A stretch of 64,000 nucleotides of DNA from Owenia fusiformis (GCA_903813345.2 CAIIXF020000007.1:16536714-16600713); one strand, 5' to 3'; shown: positions 1 through 13,135, counted from the stretch's first letter. Notes: a model not told the origin generated them from the letters alone. Numbers and translations are program-made.

Positions 1-620
1 GTAATTCAAGTGATCCTGGAAATTATCGTGGACTATTTATATCAGACTGCTTGTCAAAATTGTTCTCCATAATAATGAATAATCGTTTATATAACTATGT
101 TCAAGAAAATCAAATCAAAACCAGATTGGCTTCAAGAAAAAGTCACGAACCACAGACCACATGTTTATTATTCGTACGCTTATTGACAGATTTATACACT
201 TTGAGAAAAAGAAAATGTATATTTGCTTTGTAGATTTAAGAAAAGCATTTGATACGATATGGTATAAAGGGCTGTATCTCAAACTTCTTCAAGCAGGAAT
301 TCGAGGTCATTTTTATCACATGGTAAAACACATGTATACTAATTCAATGGCATCAGTTAGAATTAACAGTAACGGTGACCATACTGATATCTTTAAATGT
401 GAGAGGGGGGTTAAACAGGGGGACCCCCTTAGTCCATTAATATTTATATCAATGATGTTGTTGAAGAATTAACACTGGAATCAGACTTAAAATTACAAAA
501 ACCAAAAAATAAGTTGACTGCTATTGGCAGATGATTTAGCCATAATTACTGCAAATAAGCTGATATGGACATAAAATTGAAAAAAATAAACAGTTATTGT
601 AAACAATGGAACCTAGATAT
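1..620 (+). pseudogene. Non-LTR retrotransposon (LINE) reverse-transcriptase fragment, truncated by the window edge
   Basis: Two overlapping plus-strand frames carry recognisable LINE reverse-transcriptase blocks. Bases 1-155 read like the NYRGLFISDCLSKLF block. Bases 161-472 hold a block with FVDLRKAFDTIW and then CERGVKQGDPLSPL, which match the RT palm motifs around the first catalytic Asp and the GxxQGDPLSP block. A frameshift near 155 separates the two. The LADD-type catalytic box lies near 527-545 in yet another frame, so a second frameshift falls between 470 and 520. The 5' part lies outside the window and nothing recognisable follows about 620. The motif style resembles the CR1/Jockey-type clades, but I cannot place it further. 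It is a dead copy. Confidence 0.85.
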
Positions 621-3600
621 CAATACTGATAAAAGTACAATAGTACAATAAAGCATTGAATATATATGACACTATATAATCAATACAAATTATGTTTTAG
701 TTAACAGGCAACCCCATTGATTATTACTAGCGAATGTGGCAGAGCCTTGAGATAAAACTACATAAACCACAGACCCCAGGATAAAAACGAACAAACCAAC
801 CTCACATATTTGAAATCATGAAGTCAAAAAATAAAACAATCATAATGCTATTATCTCTAATGACTGTGTTATGTGGATGGGACTGAGGAAAAGTTATTGG
901 AGTCATACTTTGAAGCTAGTTTATGATGTCAGCTGTCACAACGTTCGGTCCATCTACAGGTCCTTCTACCATTTTATTGTCTATTGGAGAATGAGAGTCT
1001 ATTGTAATTTCAGAATCATATATTGTCTTTTCATTACTAATTTGATATATTCTCGTTCTATTGCAATTTCATTGGTAATTCTTTTTTGATTTTGTAGGCG
1101 TTGAATTAGATATTTTGGATGATTTCATTCGATTATTGTCAATCACTGAAATTGTCATAAATTCATCACTTGCTACAATTATGTGTTTATTTATTGATTT
1201 CACTTCATTTGGTATTATTACAGAGAAATTTCTTGTTGTCATTCCAAAGGAGCACGTAGGTTATCGCAAACAATTTCAAACGATTCTAACTTGAATTATG
1301 AATATTTTCTTATCATGAACATGGGTGTATTTTTAAATCCATTCATTATCTTCAAGAAAAGTACATATAATGATAATTTAGTTAATCAGACCTAGTGATA
1401 TTGAAGGGGCAATGGACCAATCAACATACTTTTTAAAAATTGTGGACCTAATTTTCACCAAAAATGCAACGTTTTATTATATTGTTGAATGCATAATTAG
1501 AATGTGCATGTTCGATTTCCTAAAAGGAAAAGTTGATTGCTCCAGGGACTTTAATGATACTGAATTTGGATGACCAAAATGAACTGAAACTAATGGATAG
1601 CATGGGATTTTTCAATGGAGAAATAACATGGGGAACACTTATCTTAAAGCAATTAAGTTTTTCTTTCAAGAACTATTTTATACATCAATATAAAGAATAG
1701 TAATGCATTAAACATTGTAAAAAAGATTGCATTTTTGGTGAAAATGGGGTCAACATCTTTGAAAAGGTGTGTTGATGGGTTGATTGCTAGTTAAATATCT
1801 CCAAGTTTGTTTGACTTTTTTTATTACTGTGCATAATTTTTTTTGAGATAATGAATTGATGTAAAAGAGAAACTTGTCTTCATTGTCAGAAAATAGTCAT
1901 AATCCAAGAAATACCCTTCTTAAATTGTTTGCGATAACGCACGTGCTCCTTTGCCTCTTTTTCAATAATTTTCTCATCTTCATCTCTTCTTCTTCATGAT
2001 GTTCTATAAGGTGATTTATAATTTTTATAGTTTTTAAATTTAAGAGTTCGTAATGAAGGACAGTAAGCACATGTAAATCCAACCACTTTGAAATGCAAAG
2101 AACATATCATTAGAATCCACATGGTAAATTCACACACTTGGCTGATCATAATTTTTTATAACATTCTCCTTACTCGATACTGAAGGGGAGTCGGAACGTC
2201 TGATATGCATGTAATCAGTCAATATGGTACGACGAAAATGCGACTTCTGCACATGTTAAAATTTTTTGTCAAAACTCAACTTTTGTTCAAGTTGATACGG
2301 TTGTCTTTCGAACGAACTAGAGACTTACCTCATTCGAAAGATCCCAAAAGACTTTATCTATACTCAAAATCTTAAATCCCAGCATAGTGGAATGCGCCGT
2401 CAGTCCGCTTTTGATATTTTGAAGTGAGTTTGGTTTCGTAGATCGTCAGATTTCTCCGACTGAGATCGGTTTATCTCAAATCGGTTCGTTTATAAATGCG
2501 AATTTCTTTACCCTTGTAAGACGCATGCGCAAAATTGATTTATAAACGTGATTGGTTGATGATTTTCTCCTGAGCATGCGCGAAGTACGATGAACACTTA
2601 TGATGAAGACATGTAGAGCATTACTAGCTCTCAAACGAAATCCCAAGATTCAGATCATTTTGCTATGTTTGCTAAGCGTGTATACGTGAATGACAAGCTG
2701 TTTTGAGTAGGTCAAGTACTTGTTTTAGACACAACATTGATTTTGCTTGACATTGAGGTGCACATTCGCACTTTTGAGCATGTTAATACAAGTTGATTAC
2801 ATCCTTAGCAGGAGGCGGGTTTTCGAAAAATCTGTTATCTAATTCACTCGATTATCGTATGGATATGTACTAGATTATAGTATTTCTGTTGACGTTTTAA
2901 CACCACATTATATAGAATTACGATGCAGAATGATAATAAAACACAAAACACTACTAAATTCCACTTGTTATTTCACAGGAGGTAAAAAAATGCACACTGC
3001 CTAGATTTTTTGTAAGGGTTGTCAGACATCGGATTGGCCACCATGTTTGAAATGAAAATATCACTAAATAGAGCTTTGCGCATGTCATAACAGGTCGACT
3101 GTAATATTAAGTATTATGTATATCAACCATAGATATATTGATTTTGTGGTTTTGGCAATCTAAAAACAGAAAATTTTGTGAAATATACATTTTTTTCAGC
3201 GGGTTTTTGATTTTGCTCCATCTATCAACTCAGTTCAGGTATTTCGGTTGAGTCAATCACTGAATCATGTTACCAAATGAATCTTGAGTCTCTTATACAG
3301 CATATGGAATACCATCTGTAAGTAAAATGACATTAAGGTGGTAAAGAGAAGAGAAGCAAACATACCTTTCCTCCGACATTTTGGATTTTGCGCATCTTGT
3401 CGAGTCTTTGATCACGCACTTGTAATAGTAGGCGATCACTGTACATACAGTGATATTGTTGAGTCTATTGAGTTTCGTGATATGAAACTTTCTCAATTTA
3501 TTCACAACATATTTGGACACATTTTGTCAAAAGATCAGCTAGATTGAAAAGAAATCCAATAATTAAATACAGCATCATTCCTGAAACATATGGAACACCC

Positions 3601-3760
3601 TGTATGTACTGTATATCATGAAAAGTGTTTTCTAAGCTCCATTGTAAAGTTGTTAAACTTCATTTAAAACGCACCAAAGCGTTTAGTTCTTATACGCACA
3701 CGTGTCATTAATTAAGTATATCTTATCCAAAATCACATATCCCTGTGACATTCCATGTTT
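621..3760. other. Gene-poor spacer
   Basis: No open frame here has gene-like content; the short ORFs are chance. The interval 2400-2620 is locally richer in CpG. It holds two GCATGCGC-type palindromic motifs (about 2523 and 2573), a form bound by NRF-1-like factors, and a GATTGGTTG CCAAT-like motif between them. This could be an old promoter, but no downstream exon was found. A mariner-like end (CAGGGTGTTCCATATG, read on the minus strand) lies near 3588-3603 with no clear partner end. Confidence 0.4.
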
Positions 3761-3765
3761 AGAGG

Positions 3766-3872
3766 TTATGTCACGTGGCATATATGCCCGAGGTCTCAGT
3801 GACATATGGCCCGACCTTGGGAGGGACATTGATCTCTGAGAACCGAGGGCATATGTGCCACGATAGTGACAT
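3766..3872. repeat. Short foldback hairpin
   Basis: TATGTCACGTGGCATATATG at the left is matched by its complement (GGCATATGTGCCACGATAGTGACATA region) at the right, with inner CCGAGGTCTCAG/CTGAGAACCGAGG pairing. The imperfect palindrome is about 107 bp. It is probably a MITE or the subterminal part of one, and it sits 12 bp from the next element. Confidence 0.6.
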
Positions 3873-3884
3873 AAACGATTTATA

Positions 3885-4131
3885 ACATACCTATGATGAT
3901 GTAGACTGGTCAGAGAGTACCGTTTTCTTATAGAATTGACAAAGAAATGGTTTGAAAATGATTGAAATGAGTTACGAAAAATTGCTCGCGCAGTTTTATC
4001 TTCGATTGATTTGTTATGACGTCAGCGCCTTGACCAATCAGAAAGTAAGCGGGCGCGGGCTTTTTAAAACTTATACTGGCCCGGTGTCTTGTGTACACTT
4101 TGCACTATACATCATCATAGGTATGTTATAA
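3885..4131. mobile_element. MITE with ~24-bp terminal inverted repeats
   Basis: TTATAACATACCTATGATGA at the left end recurs as an exact inverted copy at 4107-4131. The enclosed ~200 bp has no ORF. Size, perfect TIRs and lack of coding capacity indicate a non-autonomous DNA transposon. The family is not assigned. Confidence 0.7.
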
Positions 4132-4807
4132 ATACTAAATAATGCACCAAGCGCAGATTTGCGACTGAAGTTGGTTGGTCAGGGGCATGATTAGAGAATG
4201 AAATGTGATGGAAAATAAGATGGAATAATGAGTCACACAGTATACTAGGTAAGGTGTTAGGGAATATATGAAGGCGATCGATATCATCGAGCTGAGAGGC
4301 TTCTCCTTCAGGAGTCGATGTGATATAGTTGATGTATCATCCTAACTGTAGCATTACACGGTCTCACCTGAACCAAACAACACTGTTTGTTACCCAAGAA
4401 ATCTGGAATAAACCTGATATAATTTGTGCCTTGATCATACTTAACATTTATTGCTAATCCAACTGAAGTGAAAAACTTGTTTCGTAAGCCATGCTCATGT
4501 TTCATTCTACCCTTTGCATTAGTTCGACTTCACTTACTTACTTACTTAGTATTAAAAGAAAGTTTCGTCTAGTTTATAACTATCTGCGCATAGGGTAGTT
4601 TCATTGTGATATTATTATCGATCCAAATAAAATAGGTTCTGATGATATTGATAGTCAATATTGAATGACTATATTAGCATAGACTCTCTTAACTTCTTGA
4701 AGTCTTCCAAATGACTTTAGAAAAAAGCACCTGTGAAAAAATTGTTCTCTAGTACATCTCCATGGGTTTGGTTATTCTGTTTGTGAGTATTCCTGAATTT
4801 TGCCTAT

Positions 4808-5599
4808 CTAACCCTACTATCACACCAAACTAGTTCTCACTACGTTCTCAAAAACGGGCTTCAACTGTGTACGAACGGACTGGACGTACTTAGAACCGTT
4901 TGGGGTCTATTTACAAACTTCATCGAACTTACTCGAACGGATGGGTCCTCTAGACCTTAGAACATGCTCAAAATATTCTCTTGGTCGTCACGTTCTAAAA
5001 TTAGAACGAGTGACAACCTACTAACGACGAGCTTGACGTACTACGAGTGGAAGCGTCGTACTTCAATCCTACTAGGGACGTTTTACAACGAATTGAACTA
5101 GGACGTATTGAAAACGAGGTATAACTTATTGCAAACGGGTTAAAACTGATTAAGAACGTACTTATCAACGAGTTAGCAAAAATTTAGCTATCACACCAAG
5201 CAAGTTGCCACTGCGTTCTTCAAAATTGGTTTTAAACTGTGTGCGAACGGAATGAACGTAGCTACAACGTTCTACGGTCTGTTTACGAACTTCATGGACT
5301 TTCCCGGACGGGGAATGTGATTTAGAATTTTGAATCGATTCGAAATTCGATGGCGACCATACCGTTCTGTAATCAGGTCATGATGACCTTCTAGACTAAG
5401 GGACGCGTTACACGACGTTGCACACCGACGTGGTGCGACCTGAACGAATGAGATGGACGTATTGAATATTGTTTATGAACGAAGTAGCTAATTATTTTAG
5501 ACATATTTCCCGACCACAGCCAGATTGAGCCCGTTTTAAGACGTTTTCGTAGGACTGGCAAGAACGGGTAAGAACTAGTTTGGTGTGACGGGGGGTTAG
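4808..5599. mobile_element. Non-autonomous DNA transposon, 792 bp, with internal direct repeat
   Basis: The ends are inverted copies: left CTAACCC then TCACACCAAACTAGTTCT, right the same read on the other strand. The block from TATCACACCAA through GAACGGA-rich sequence is present twice in direct orientation (starting about 4820 and 5189, ~370 bp apart). The interior is full of diverged AACG/CGTT words and has no convincing ORF. No clear target duplication was identified. Confidence 0.65.
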
Positions 5600-6840
5600 C
5601 TTCTGACATTAGCTCGCAAGAGTAGCCTAAGAACATTATTCCACTTGATCGCAATCAGACCGAATTTCTAAACAGGGGGATGAAAAAAGTCACTAGTTAT
5701 ACTAATGAACTATCTGTATATCTGGTCGCGTTCGATGTTTTTGAAGTATCATACCTATTTTCATAATGTGACGCACATGAAACGCTTCCGATTCTTGAAA
5801 GACGTTCTAATTCAAATTTTTGTCGCAACTTTTTCTCATTTCATTTTGCAGATGTTTCCATCACATTTCATCATGGGATTTTTTAATTTGTTTTCCTTCT
5901 CAATTTTATTACAGTTGCCTTTCAACGTCAATTAAATAGCAACATACTTCCCGATTTAGAATTTTGATTTATAGACGATTCGTGATATGCAAAACATCCT
6001 AGTGTAAAATATTGCTTCGTGACTTGCTATCGACATTTTGCATTCCAACTACATAGAATATACATAAAGTTTAAAATGTGTAACATACATCTGAATAACT
6101 TCAGCGTATCTGTATGAAGAAAACTCAGAAAATGGATAAAGCATAAGCGTAAGCCAGTGCACCCCCCCCCCCTCCCATAGCTCATAAAAATAGGACCGCG
6201 GGCATACAAAAACACACGGTGCAGTACATTAATTATTTGAATGTTTTATTTTTAATCCTTTAGAAATATTTTTGATTTCTTAGCCTCATTATTTAAGGAT
6301 TTAAGCCGTGGACTCATTGCATTGTGTGCTGAATCATTCCATTGTACTAGAGCGGGGAGAATAATTCTTAAGTAAATGGAGTATAGCTGGTTTGGCAGCA
6401 TTTTCAGTTAGGAGGAAGTCTTGGATGAAAATTCTATCTAGGTGATAGGCCCCAAAAAAATAATTGTTTCATTCTAATTAACTTAAGATATCTTGATGTT
6501 TGTAAGTTGAAAACATTGACATTATATATATGAATCATTTGCAAAATAAATGATGCCAATTACTTCTACAGAATTTGAAAAATAGTACAAAGTATGTACC
6601 CCAGGGGGCAAATTCGTGACCCATTTTACTACTTTTTTTTGAAAAATTTGACATTTTTGAGATGGGTAATTTTGTGTATGACTATAGCTGATGCTTGTTG
6701 CTTCTAGATCTATCCCTCTTTGATGATAAAGATAGTTTTGTAGTATGGAAATGAAATAAGATGTAAAACATGATTAAAATGGGTTTTAAGGAAGTTTTAA
6801 GTTTTAAACTAGACAACAGCAACGCCAAAGCGGAGCAAAT
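5600..6840. other. Spacer with no recognised gene
   Basis: AT-rich sequence with a poly-C run near 6162-6173 and a few short chance ORFs. Nothing recognised. Confidence 0.4.
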
Positions 6841-6841
6841 T

Positions 6842-7090
6842 CCATCGAACAGCCATGGCTGGCATATTTACAAAAAAAGTATATAGCATGGCAGCCATTT
6901 TTCAAATTGGCCACCTTCTACCAAAAGTTTCATTAGACAGTGTGCAATGCTTAAAGTATTCACATACCAAATATGAACAAAATCGCTCCACTACTTTTCG
7001 AGTTATTGTAAAATACGTCAAAATGGGGGCCATTTTGAAAAATGGCCACCTTCTACAAAAAGTGTCTTTAGACAATGTGCCATGCTTATA
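6842..7090 (+). repeat. ~134-bp satellite, left block (about two units)
   Basis: The unit contains ATGGCNGCCATTTT, then CACCTTCTACCAAAAGTGTC, GTGCCATGCTTATAGTATTC and CTCCACTACTTTTCGAGTTA. Equivalent bases recur at 6911 and 7045, giving a period of about 134 bp. The array is cut at ...CATGCTTATA by the large palindromic element and resumes at 11815. Confidence 0.8.
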
Positions 7091-8589
7091 TAGTGGGCTG
7101 TATAGCAAGGTTGGTCGGGGTCGGGAGCTGGGGATAATTTAATTGTTTAAATATAACAATATAATCATCCTACATTAGAATCCACTCAGTCTAACATCAA
7201 TTTCTGGTGCGAAAGTTGTCATTTTTGAGTTTTACCCCCCTTGAAGACAAATTCTTGGGGGTACTATGACAAATGCTTATAACTAAAGAAGTATTTATTT
7301 GACAATCTTCATTTTTGGCATGGGTAATTAACAGGTATGTAAAAGTAGAATTTGAAAAATTCATACAAATCGGGTGATTAGTCTATTCTAAAGATAATAA
7401 TTCAGGTATTTTCAAGGGTCAATTTCAACATTTTCTGAATGTCGACATGAAGTGAAAATAACACTATGACCCAATGACATATTTATTGAATGTTTTTAGG
7501 CTTTAGAAAATAATTTGACTATATAAGCTAAAATAATAACATAAGAATTGTGGCATATTGATAATTCTTCATCGCCATTCAGGCACAAATAAACCCCACC
7601 CCCTCCCAATTTTCGAATATAAAGGTCTATATCTGAAACTTCCTCAAATAGCTATATTTCAGAAACTATTACAGCCTATATTCCAAAATTTCTCATGGTG
7701 ATTTTACACATCATACTCTGCATAATAGGCATATAATTGAGATTTATCCATTCTATAGTTAATAATTAAGGTATTTTCAAGGTTCAATTTCAACATTTTC
7801 GGAATGTCGCCATGAAGTAAAAATTACATGACCCAATGACATATTTATTAAATGTTTTTAGGGTTTAGAAAATGATTTGACTATATAAGCTAAGATAATA
7901 ACATAAGAATTGTACGATATTGATAATTCTTCATCGCCATCCAGGGATAAATACCCCCCCCCCCCATTTGCGAAAATCAACGTTTTTACCTGGAACTTTC
8001 TCAAATAGCTATATTTCAGAAACTATTTACAGCCTCCATTCCAAAATTTCTCTTGTTGATTATACACATCATACTCTGCATATTATACATATAATTGAAG
8101 TCTTAACACTTTTCTGAGGGTGTACCTAATAATAATAGTATATTTATTAGACATCTTAGAAATCAAAATATATGTTTTGGAAGGTTGTCACAATACTACA
8201 AGAGAGATATTTTGGATTGTCATCATTTTTAAGAATATTACAAAAACATATTTATATTATGCAACAATCACCTATTTTCATTTAACATAATTGGAATATA
8301 TTATCCAGCTAGTTTTAATGATTTCAGTATATGCATTTAATCCTGAGATGCACTTAGGTTTGATATCCATGAAGTAATCATTTCTTTTTTGTTTGAAATT
8401 TAGTCTCTAAGCATAAAACTATAAGCATTAAATCTGTATGCTTTAGGATATGCATAATCAGTACCGATAACATTCAATTGACAACATTCAGTCAATATTC
8501 TTGACAACATTCAATAATGATTAATATGTTCGACCAATATGTTTTTGAATAACTTCACCAATACAATTTGCTTGAGTATTCACTTCAAC

Positions 8590-9210
8590 ATTTGCTTTAA
8601 GCTGAAAAGATTTCATCTATGTCATTGTTGACTTCATTATCTGTTATATCATCATCAATTTCATCATCTGATTCTCAGTTATAAATGTCTACCAACTCTT
8701 GTGGAAGAATGGCATTTGGATTTTCAGCCCATTGTATATAAAGTTCGCCATCTTCTAGGATCCACCCATTTTCTGCTGGAGAAGGTATATCCATTTGGGC
8801 TTTGTGAGACTGCTTCCATATGTAACCTTGGTAGTTACATCTTTTACAATGTTGAACAAGGGATGACCTGCATGGAGAAAGGAGACTGATGTCTATCCCA
8901 TCATAGTTGTTGATAGAGGCTTGAGGTTGAAATCTGTTGGCAAAATTTATGTATGGTACATGATTGATGTCTGTGTTTTTTTCCCCGTACATGATGCACA
9001 CAAATCTTTCAAGTTTTTGAAGATGCCTTTGGTCAAGAACTATAGATTTTCCAAGTTCTTGAAAGATTGCATACATGTCCTCTCTATTGATCAGCTGTTT
9101 CAGAGGGTTTATTTTTCCCTTTCTCATGAAGGCACTGGTGGTATCACACCCTGTAAATCAGTGGATACCGATCAGGGTGACTGTGATTGGATCATCTAAA
9201 CCTAACTGTC
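8590..9210 (-). pseudogene. Decayed ORF in left arm of the palindrome (GCDTTSAF / LERFVCIMY family)
   Basis: The open part is 8675-9127 (150 residues). Upstream, in frame but past one stop, is TGCDTTSAFMRKGK; after it come LERFVCIMYG, then LVQHCKRCNYQGYIWKQS and PSPAENGWILEDGELYIQW. This series matches my recollection of a widespread, uncharacterised invertebrate family linked to mobile DNA (GCDT...GK, LERFVV..Y, LLQHxKRAxYQAG..W, PSPxxWGW). A stop also sits before the acidic tail (ESDDEIDDD), where the other arm has an open codon. The function is unknown; I infer that it belongs to the element. Confidence 0.6.
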
Positions 9211-9714
9211 TTCACATCAATGAGGCGCCTCTTGTTTGAAACTCCAGTGTCTAGGGCTAGGTCTAGGACTTCCTCACTAACAACATTTGACCCATCACTG
9301 ACAGACAAAGTAAATTGGCGTGTTCTGAATTTTTTTCATATTTGTCCTTCTTCCATTCTGCGAGGATAAGTTGGACAAGCTGAATTTTGTTTTTGCTATT
9401 TGAAAGGAAGTCCTTCCAAGTTTTTGGGCCTTAAGTTATGGGAGCTTTCACTAGCAGTGGTTGCATTTTACCTCCACGCCTTCTCTTAAATTCAGAACAC
9501 GCCAATTTAGGTAGGTGGGAGCTGAGGCCACAAGACCATACTTGTCAGAACTCCAGACACAGATGTTATCATACTCCTGCTGATTTACCTCAAACACCTA
9601 CTTCTCAAAGTACTGTATGACACTGGAGTTTCAAACAAGAGGCCCCTAATTGATCTGAAAACAGTTGCAGCAGTGTTGGGTGATCCAATCACAGCCACCC
9701 TGATCAGGATCCAG

Positions 9715-10290
9715 TTTTACAGGGTGTGATACTACAAATGCCTTCATGAGAAAGGGAAAAATAAACCCTCTGAAACAGCTGATCAAGAGGGAGGACATGC
9801 ATGCAATCTTTCAAGAACTTGGAAAATTTATAGTTCTTGACCAAAGGCATCTTCAAAAACTTGAAAGATTTGTGTGCATCATGTACAGGGAAAAGAAAAA
9901 AACAGACATCAATCATGTATGATACATAAATTTTGCTAATAGATTTCAACCTCAAGCCTCTATCTAACTATGATGGGATAGGCATCAGTCTCCTTCCTCC
10001 ATGCAGGTCATTCCTTGTTCAACACTGTAAAATATGTAACTACCAAGGTTACATATGGAAGCAGTCTCACAAAGCCTAAATGGATATACCTTCTCCAGCA
10101 AAAAATGGATGGATCCTAGAAAATGGCAAACTTAATATACAATGGGCTGAAAATCCAAATGCCATTCTTCCACTAGAGTCGGTAGACATTTATAACGAAG
10201 AATCAGATGACGAAATTGATGATGATATGACAGATAATGAAGTCAACAATTTTATATATGAAATCTTTTCAGGTGATGTTCATAACTAAC
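9715..10290 (+). pseudogene. Decayed ORF in right arm of the palindrome, same family
   Basis: Inverted partner of the left-arm ORF. It contains RKGKINPLKQLIKRED, LERFVCIMY, a frameshifted stretch near 9900-9970, NYQGYIWKQS and a stop just before MDIPSPAKNGW. The last part (10080-10289) is open and ends in the acidic tail EESDDEIDDDMTDNEVNN. It carries more damage than the left copy. The two copies let the ancestral family be recognised even though neither is intact. Confidence 0.6.
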
Positions 10291-11814
10291 AATGTTCAAC
10301 TGCTTGAAGCAAATGTTGAAGTAAATACTCAAGCAAATTGTATTGGTGAAGTTATTCAAAAACATATTGGTCGAACATATTAATCATTATTGGATATTGT
10401 CAAGAATATTGACTGAATGTTGTCAATTGAATGTTTAGTCATCGGTATTGATTATGTATATCCTAAAGCATACAGATTTAATGCTTATAGTTTTATGCTT
10501 GGAGACTAAATTTCAAACAAAAAAGAAACGATTACTTCATGGATATCAAACCTAAGCGCATCTCAGGATTAAATGCATATACTGAAATCATTAAAACTAG
10601 CTGGATAATATATTTCAATTATGTTAAATGAAAATAGGTGATTGTTGCATAATATAAATATGTTTTTGTAATATTCTCAAAAATGATGACAATCCAAAAT
10701 ATCTCTCTTGTAGTGTTGTAACAACCTTCTAAAACATATATTTTGATTTCTAAGATGTCTAATAAATATACTATTATTATTAGCTACACCCTCAGAAAAG
10801 TGTTAAGACTTCAATTATTTGTATAATATGCAGAGTATGATGTGTATAATGAACAAGAGAAATTTTGGAATGGAGGCTGTAATAGTTTCTGAAATATAGC
10901 TATTTGAGAAAGTTTCAGGTAAAAATCTTTATTTTCGCAAATGGGGGGGGGTATTTATCCCTGGATGGCGATGAAGAATTATCAATATCGTACAATTCTT
11001 ATGTTATTATCTTAGCTTATATAGTCAAATTATCTTCTAAAGCCTAAAAACATTTAATAAATATGTCATTGGGTCATGTAATTTTTACTTCATGGCGACA
11101 TTCCGAAAATGCTGAAATTGAACCTTGAAAATACCTTAATCATTAGCTTTAGAATGGATAATTCTGAATTATATGTCTATTATGCAGAGTATGATGTGTA
11201 TAATCACCATGAGAAATTTTGGAATGTAGGCTGTAATAGTTTCTGAAATATAGCTATTTGAGGAAGTTTCAGGTATAGACCTTTATATTCGAAAATGGGG
11301 AGGGGGTGGGGTTTATTTGTGCCTGGATGGCGATGAAGATTTATCAATATGCTACAATTCTTATGTTATTATTTTAGCTTATATAGTCAAATTATTTTCT
11401 AAAGCCTAAAAACATTCAATAAATATGTCATTGGGTCATAATGTTATTTTTACTTCAAGTCGATATTCAGAAAATGTTGAAATTGACCCTTGAAAATACC
11501 TGAATTATTATCTTTAGAATGGATTAATCACCCGATTTGTATGAATTTTTCAAATTCTACTTTTACATAACTGTTAATAACCCATGCTAAAAATGAAAAT
11601 GATCAAATAAATACTTCTTTAGTTATAAGCATTTGTCATGGTACCCCCAAGAATTTGTCTTCAAGGGGGGTAAAACTCAAAAATGACAACTTTCGCACCA
11701 GAAATTGATGTTAGACTGAGTGGATTCTAATGTAGGATGATGATATGGTTATATTTAAGGAATAAAATTATCCCCAGCTCCCGACCCCGACCAACCTTGC
11801 TATACAGCCCACTA

Positions 11815-12470
11815 ATAGTATTCACATATCTGATATGAACAAAATCGCTCTACTACTTTTCGAGTTATAGTTAAATACATAAAAGTGGCGGCCATTTTGA
11901 AAAATGTTCGCCTTCTACCAAAAGTATCTTTGTGCCATGCTTATAGTATTCACAAACCAAATATGAATAAAATCGCTCCACTACTTTTCGAGTTATAGTA
12001 AAATATGTTAAAATGGCGGCCATTTTTCAAAATGGCCACCTTCTACCAAAATTGTCATTAGACAGTGTGCCATGCTTATAGTATTCACATACTAAATATG
12101 AACAAAATCGCTCCACTGCTTTTCGAGTTATAATAAAATACATTAAAAATACGTCAAAATGGCAGCCATTTTCCAAAATGACCGCCTTCTACCAAAAGTG
12201 TCTTTAGACAGTGTGCCATGCTTATAGTATTCACATACCAAATATGAACAAAATTGCTCCACTACTTTTCGAGTTATAGTAGAATACGTTAAAATGGCGG
12301 CCATTTTGAAAAATGGCCACCTTCTACCAAAAGTGTCATTAGACAGTGTGCCATGCTTATAGTATTCACATACCAAATATGAACAAAATCGCTCCACTGC
12401 TTTTCGAGTTTCAGCAAAAATCGTAAATTAACAAGTAAAGGCCGCCATTTTTCAAGATGGCTTCTATGTG
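11815..12470 (+). repeat. ~134-bp satellite, right block (about five units)
   Basis: Continuation of the array at 6842-7090. ATGGCGGCCATTTT-type starts recur near 11886, 12012, 12160 and 12294, each followed by CTTCTACCAAAAG and ACTTTTCGAGTTATAG. One unit is shortened. ORFs over this block on either strand are by-products of the repeat. Confidence 0.8.
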
Positions 12471-12474
12471 CTTC

Positions 12475-12800
12475 TTACATATCAAGAGGGGGATTAACAC
12501 CAATGTTCAAAGATGACATACGCTTAAAATGTAAACCTGTATTGAGATGACATACGCCTCTGATTGGTCCAAAGCGATAGACACAAATGGCGGATTCAAC
12601 ATTTTCTAATAACGCTTCGAATAATATTATGTTGATTCCTGGCGTTTTAACCAATATCATAGCTTGGTTTTTCACATCAAGATAAAGAAGTATGTAAAGA
12701 ATATGTTTAAATCGATTAAAACATCACGACGACGCGCTATGTACGAAAATTAACTGGTGAGAATTTGCACAAACGAAGGTGGTACGCGTATTATGTCAGT
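12475..12800 (-). repeat. Dispersed repeat, copy 1 (inverted partner at 27640-28020)
   Basis: It contains TGACATACGCTTAAAATGTA, CGCTTCGAATAATATTATGT and AACCAATATCATAGCTT. The complements of these recur in the same order at 27810-28010. A CCCCCCCCCC run follows near 12822-12832. It is non-coding and the family is unknown. Confidence 0.6.
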
Positions 12801-12899
12801 CATCGCTAAAGCTCTGGGGCTCCCCCCCCCCCCTTTTTCATATCTACATTTCTAGCTTTATTAATGTCCTTTATAATTTTTTACATTTGAAACATATTG

Positions 12900-13135
12900 C
12901 TATTTCAGTTTTACATATTGTACCTAAATTACTGTAAAATCGGCACTAAAATGGCCGCCATTTTTAAATGAGTGGCCTTTTTGAAAATCGGCTTTCGAGC
13001 AGAACTTCTACCCCCATAGGGTATATGTGTACAAAATATGACCAAAATCGGGCAAACGGTATTTGAGTTATTGCCCGGACGGACGGACCAACGGACGGAC
13101 GCCTGGTCGATCCCATAGGCTCACTGTGTGAGCCA
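12900..13135 (+). repeat. Dispersed intergenic repeat ending in a GGACGGACGGA tract
   Basis: ATGGCCGCCATTTTT, then CAAAATATGACCAAAATCGG, TGAGTTATTGCCCGGACGGA and GGCTCACTGTGTGAGCC. The wording resembles the neighbouring satellite, so it may be a diverged relative. GGACGGACGG tracts followed by a short palindrome are common near MITE-like repeats in marine invertebrates (general recollection). Confidence 0.4.

Larger units (their letters stand above)
7091..11814. mobile_element. 4.7-kb palindromic (foldback) element inserted in satellite
   Basis: The left arm (7091 to about 9333) and right arm (about 9486 to 11814) are inverted copies with a loop of about 150 bp. The ends read TAGTGGGCTGTATAGCAAGG and its complement. 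The flanking satellite reads ...GCTTATA before and ATAGTATTC after, while intact units read GCTTATAGTATTC, so insertion duplicated a 3-bp ATA (7088-7090 and 11815-11817). The arms differ by scattered substitutions and small indels, so the palindrome is not brand new. Each arm carries the same ORF reading outward from the centre. It has no recognisable transposase and the superfamily is unassigned. Confidence 0.85.

Noticed and set aside
6855-7142. 95-residue ORF at the satellite edge
   Set aside because: Composed of satellite units plus the start of the palindromic element.
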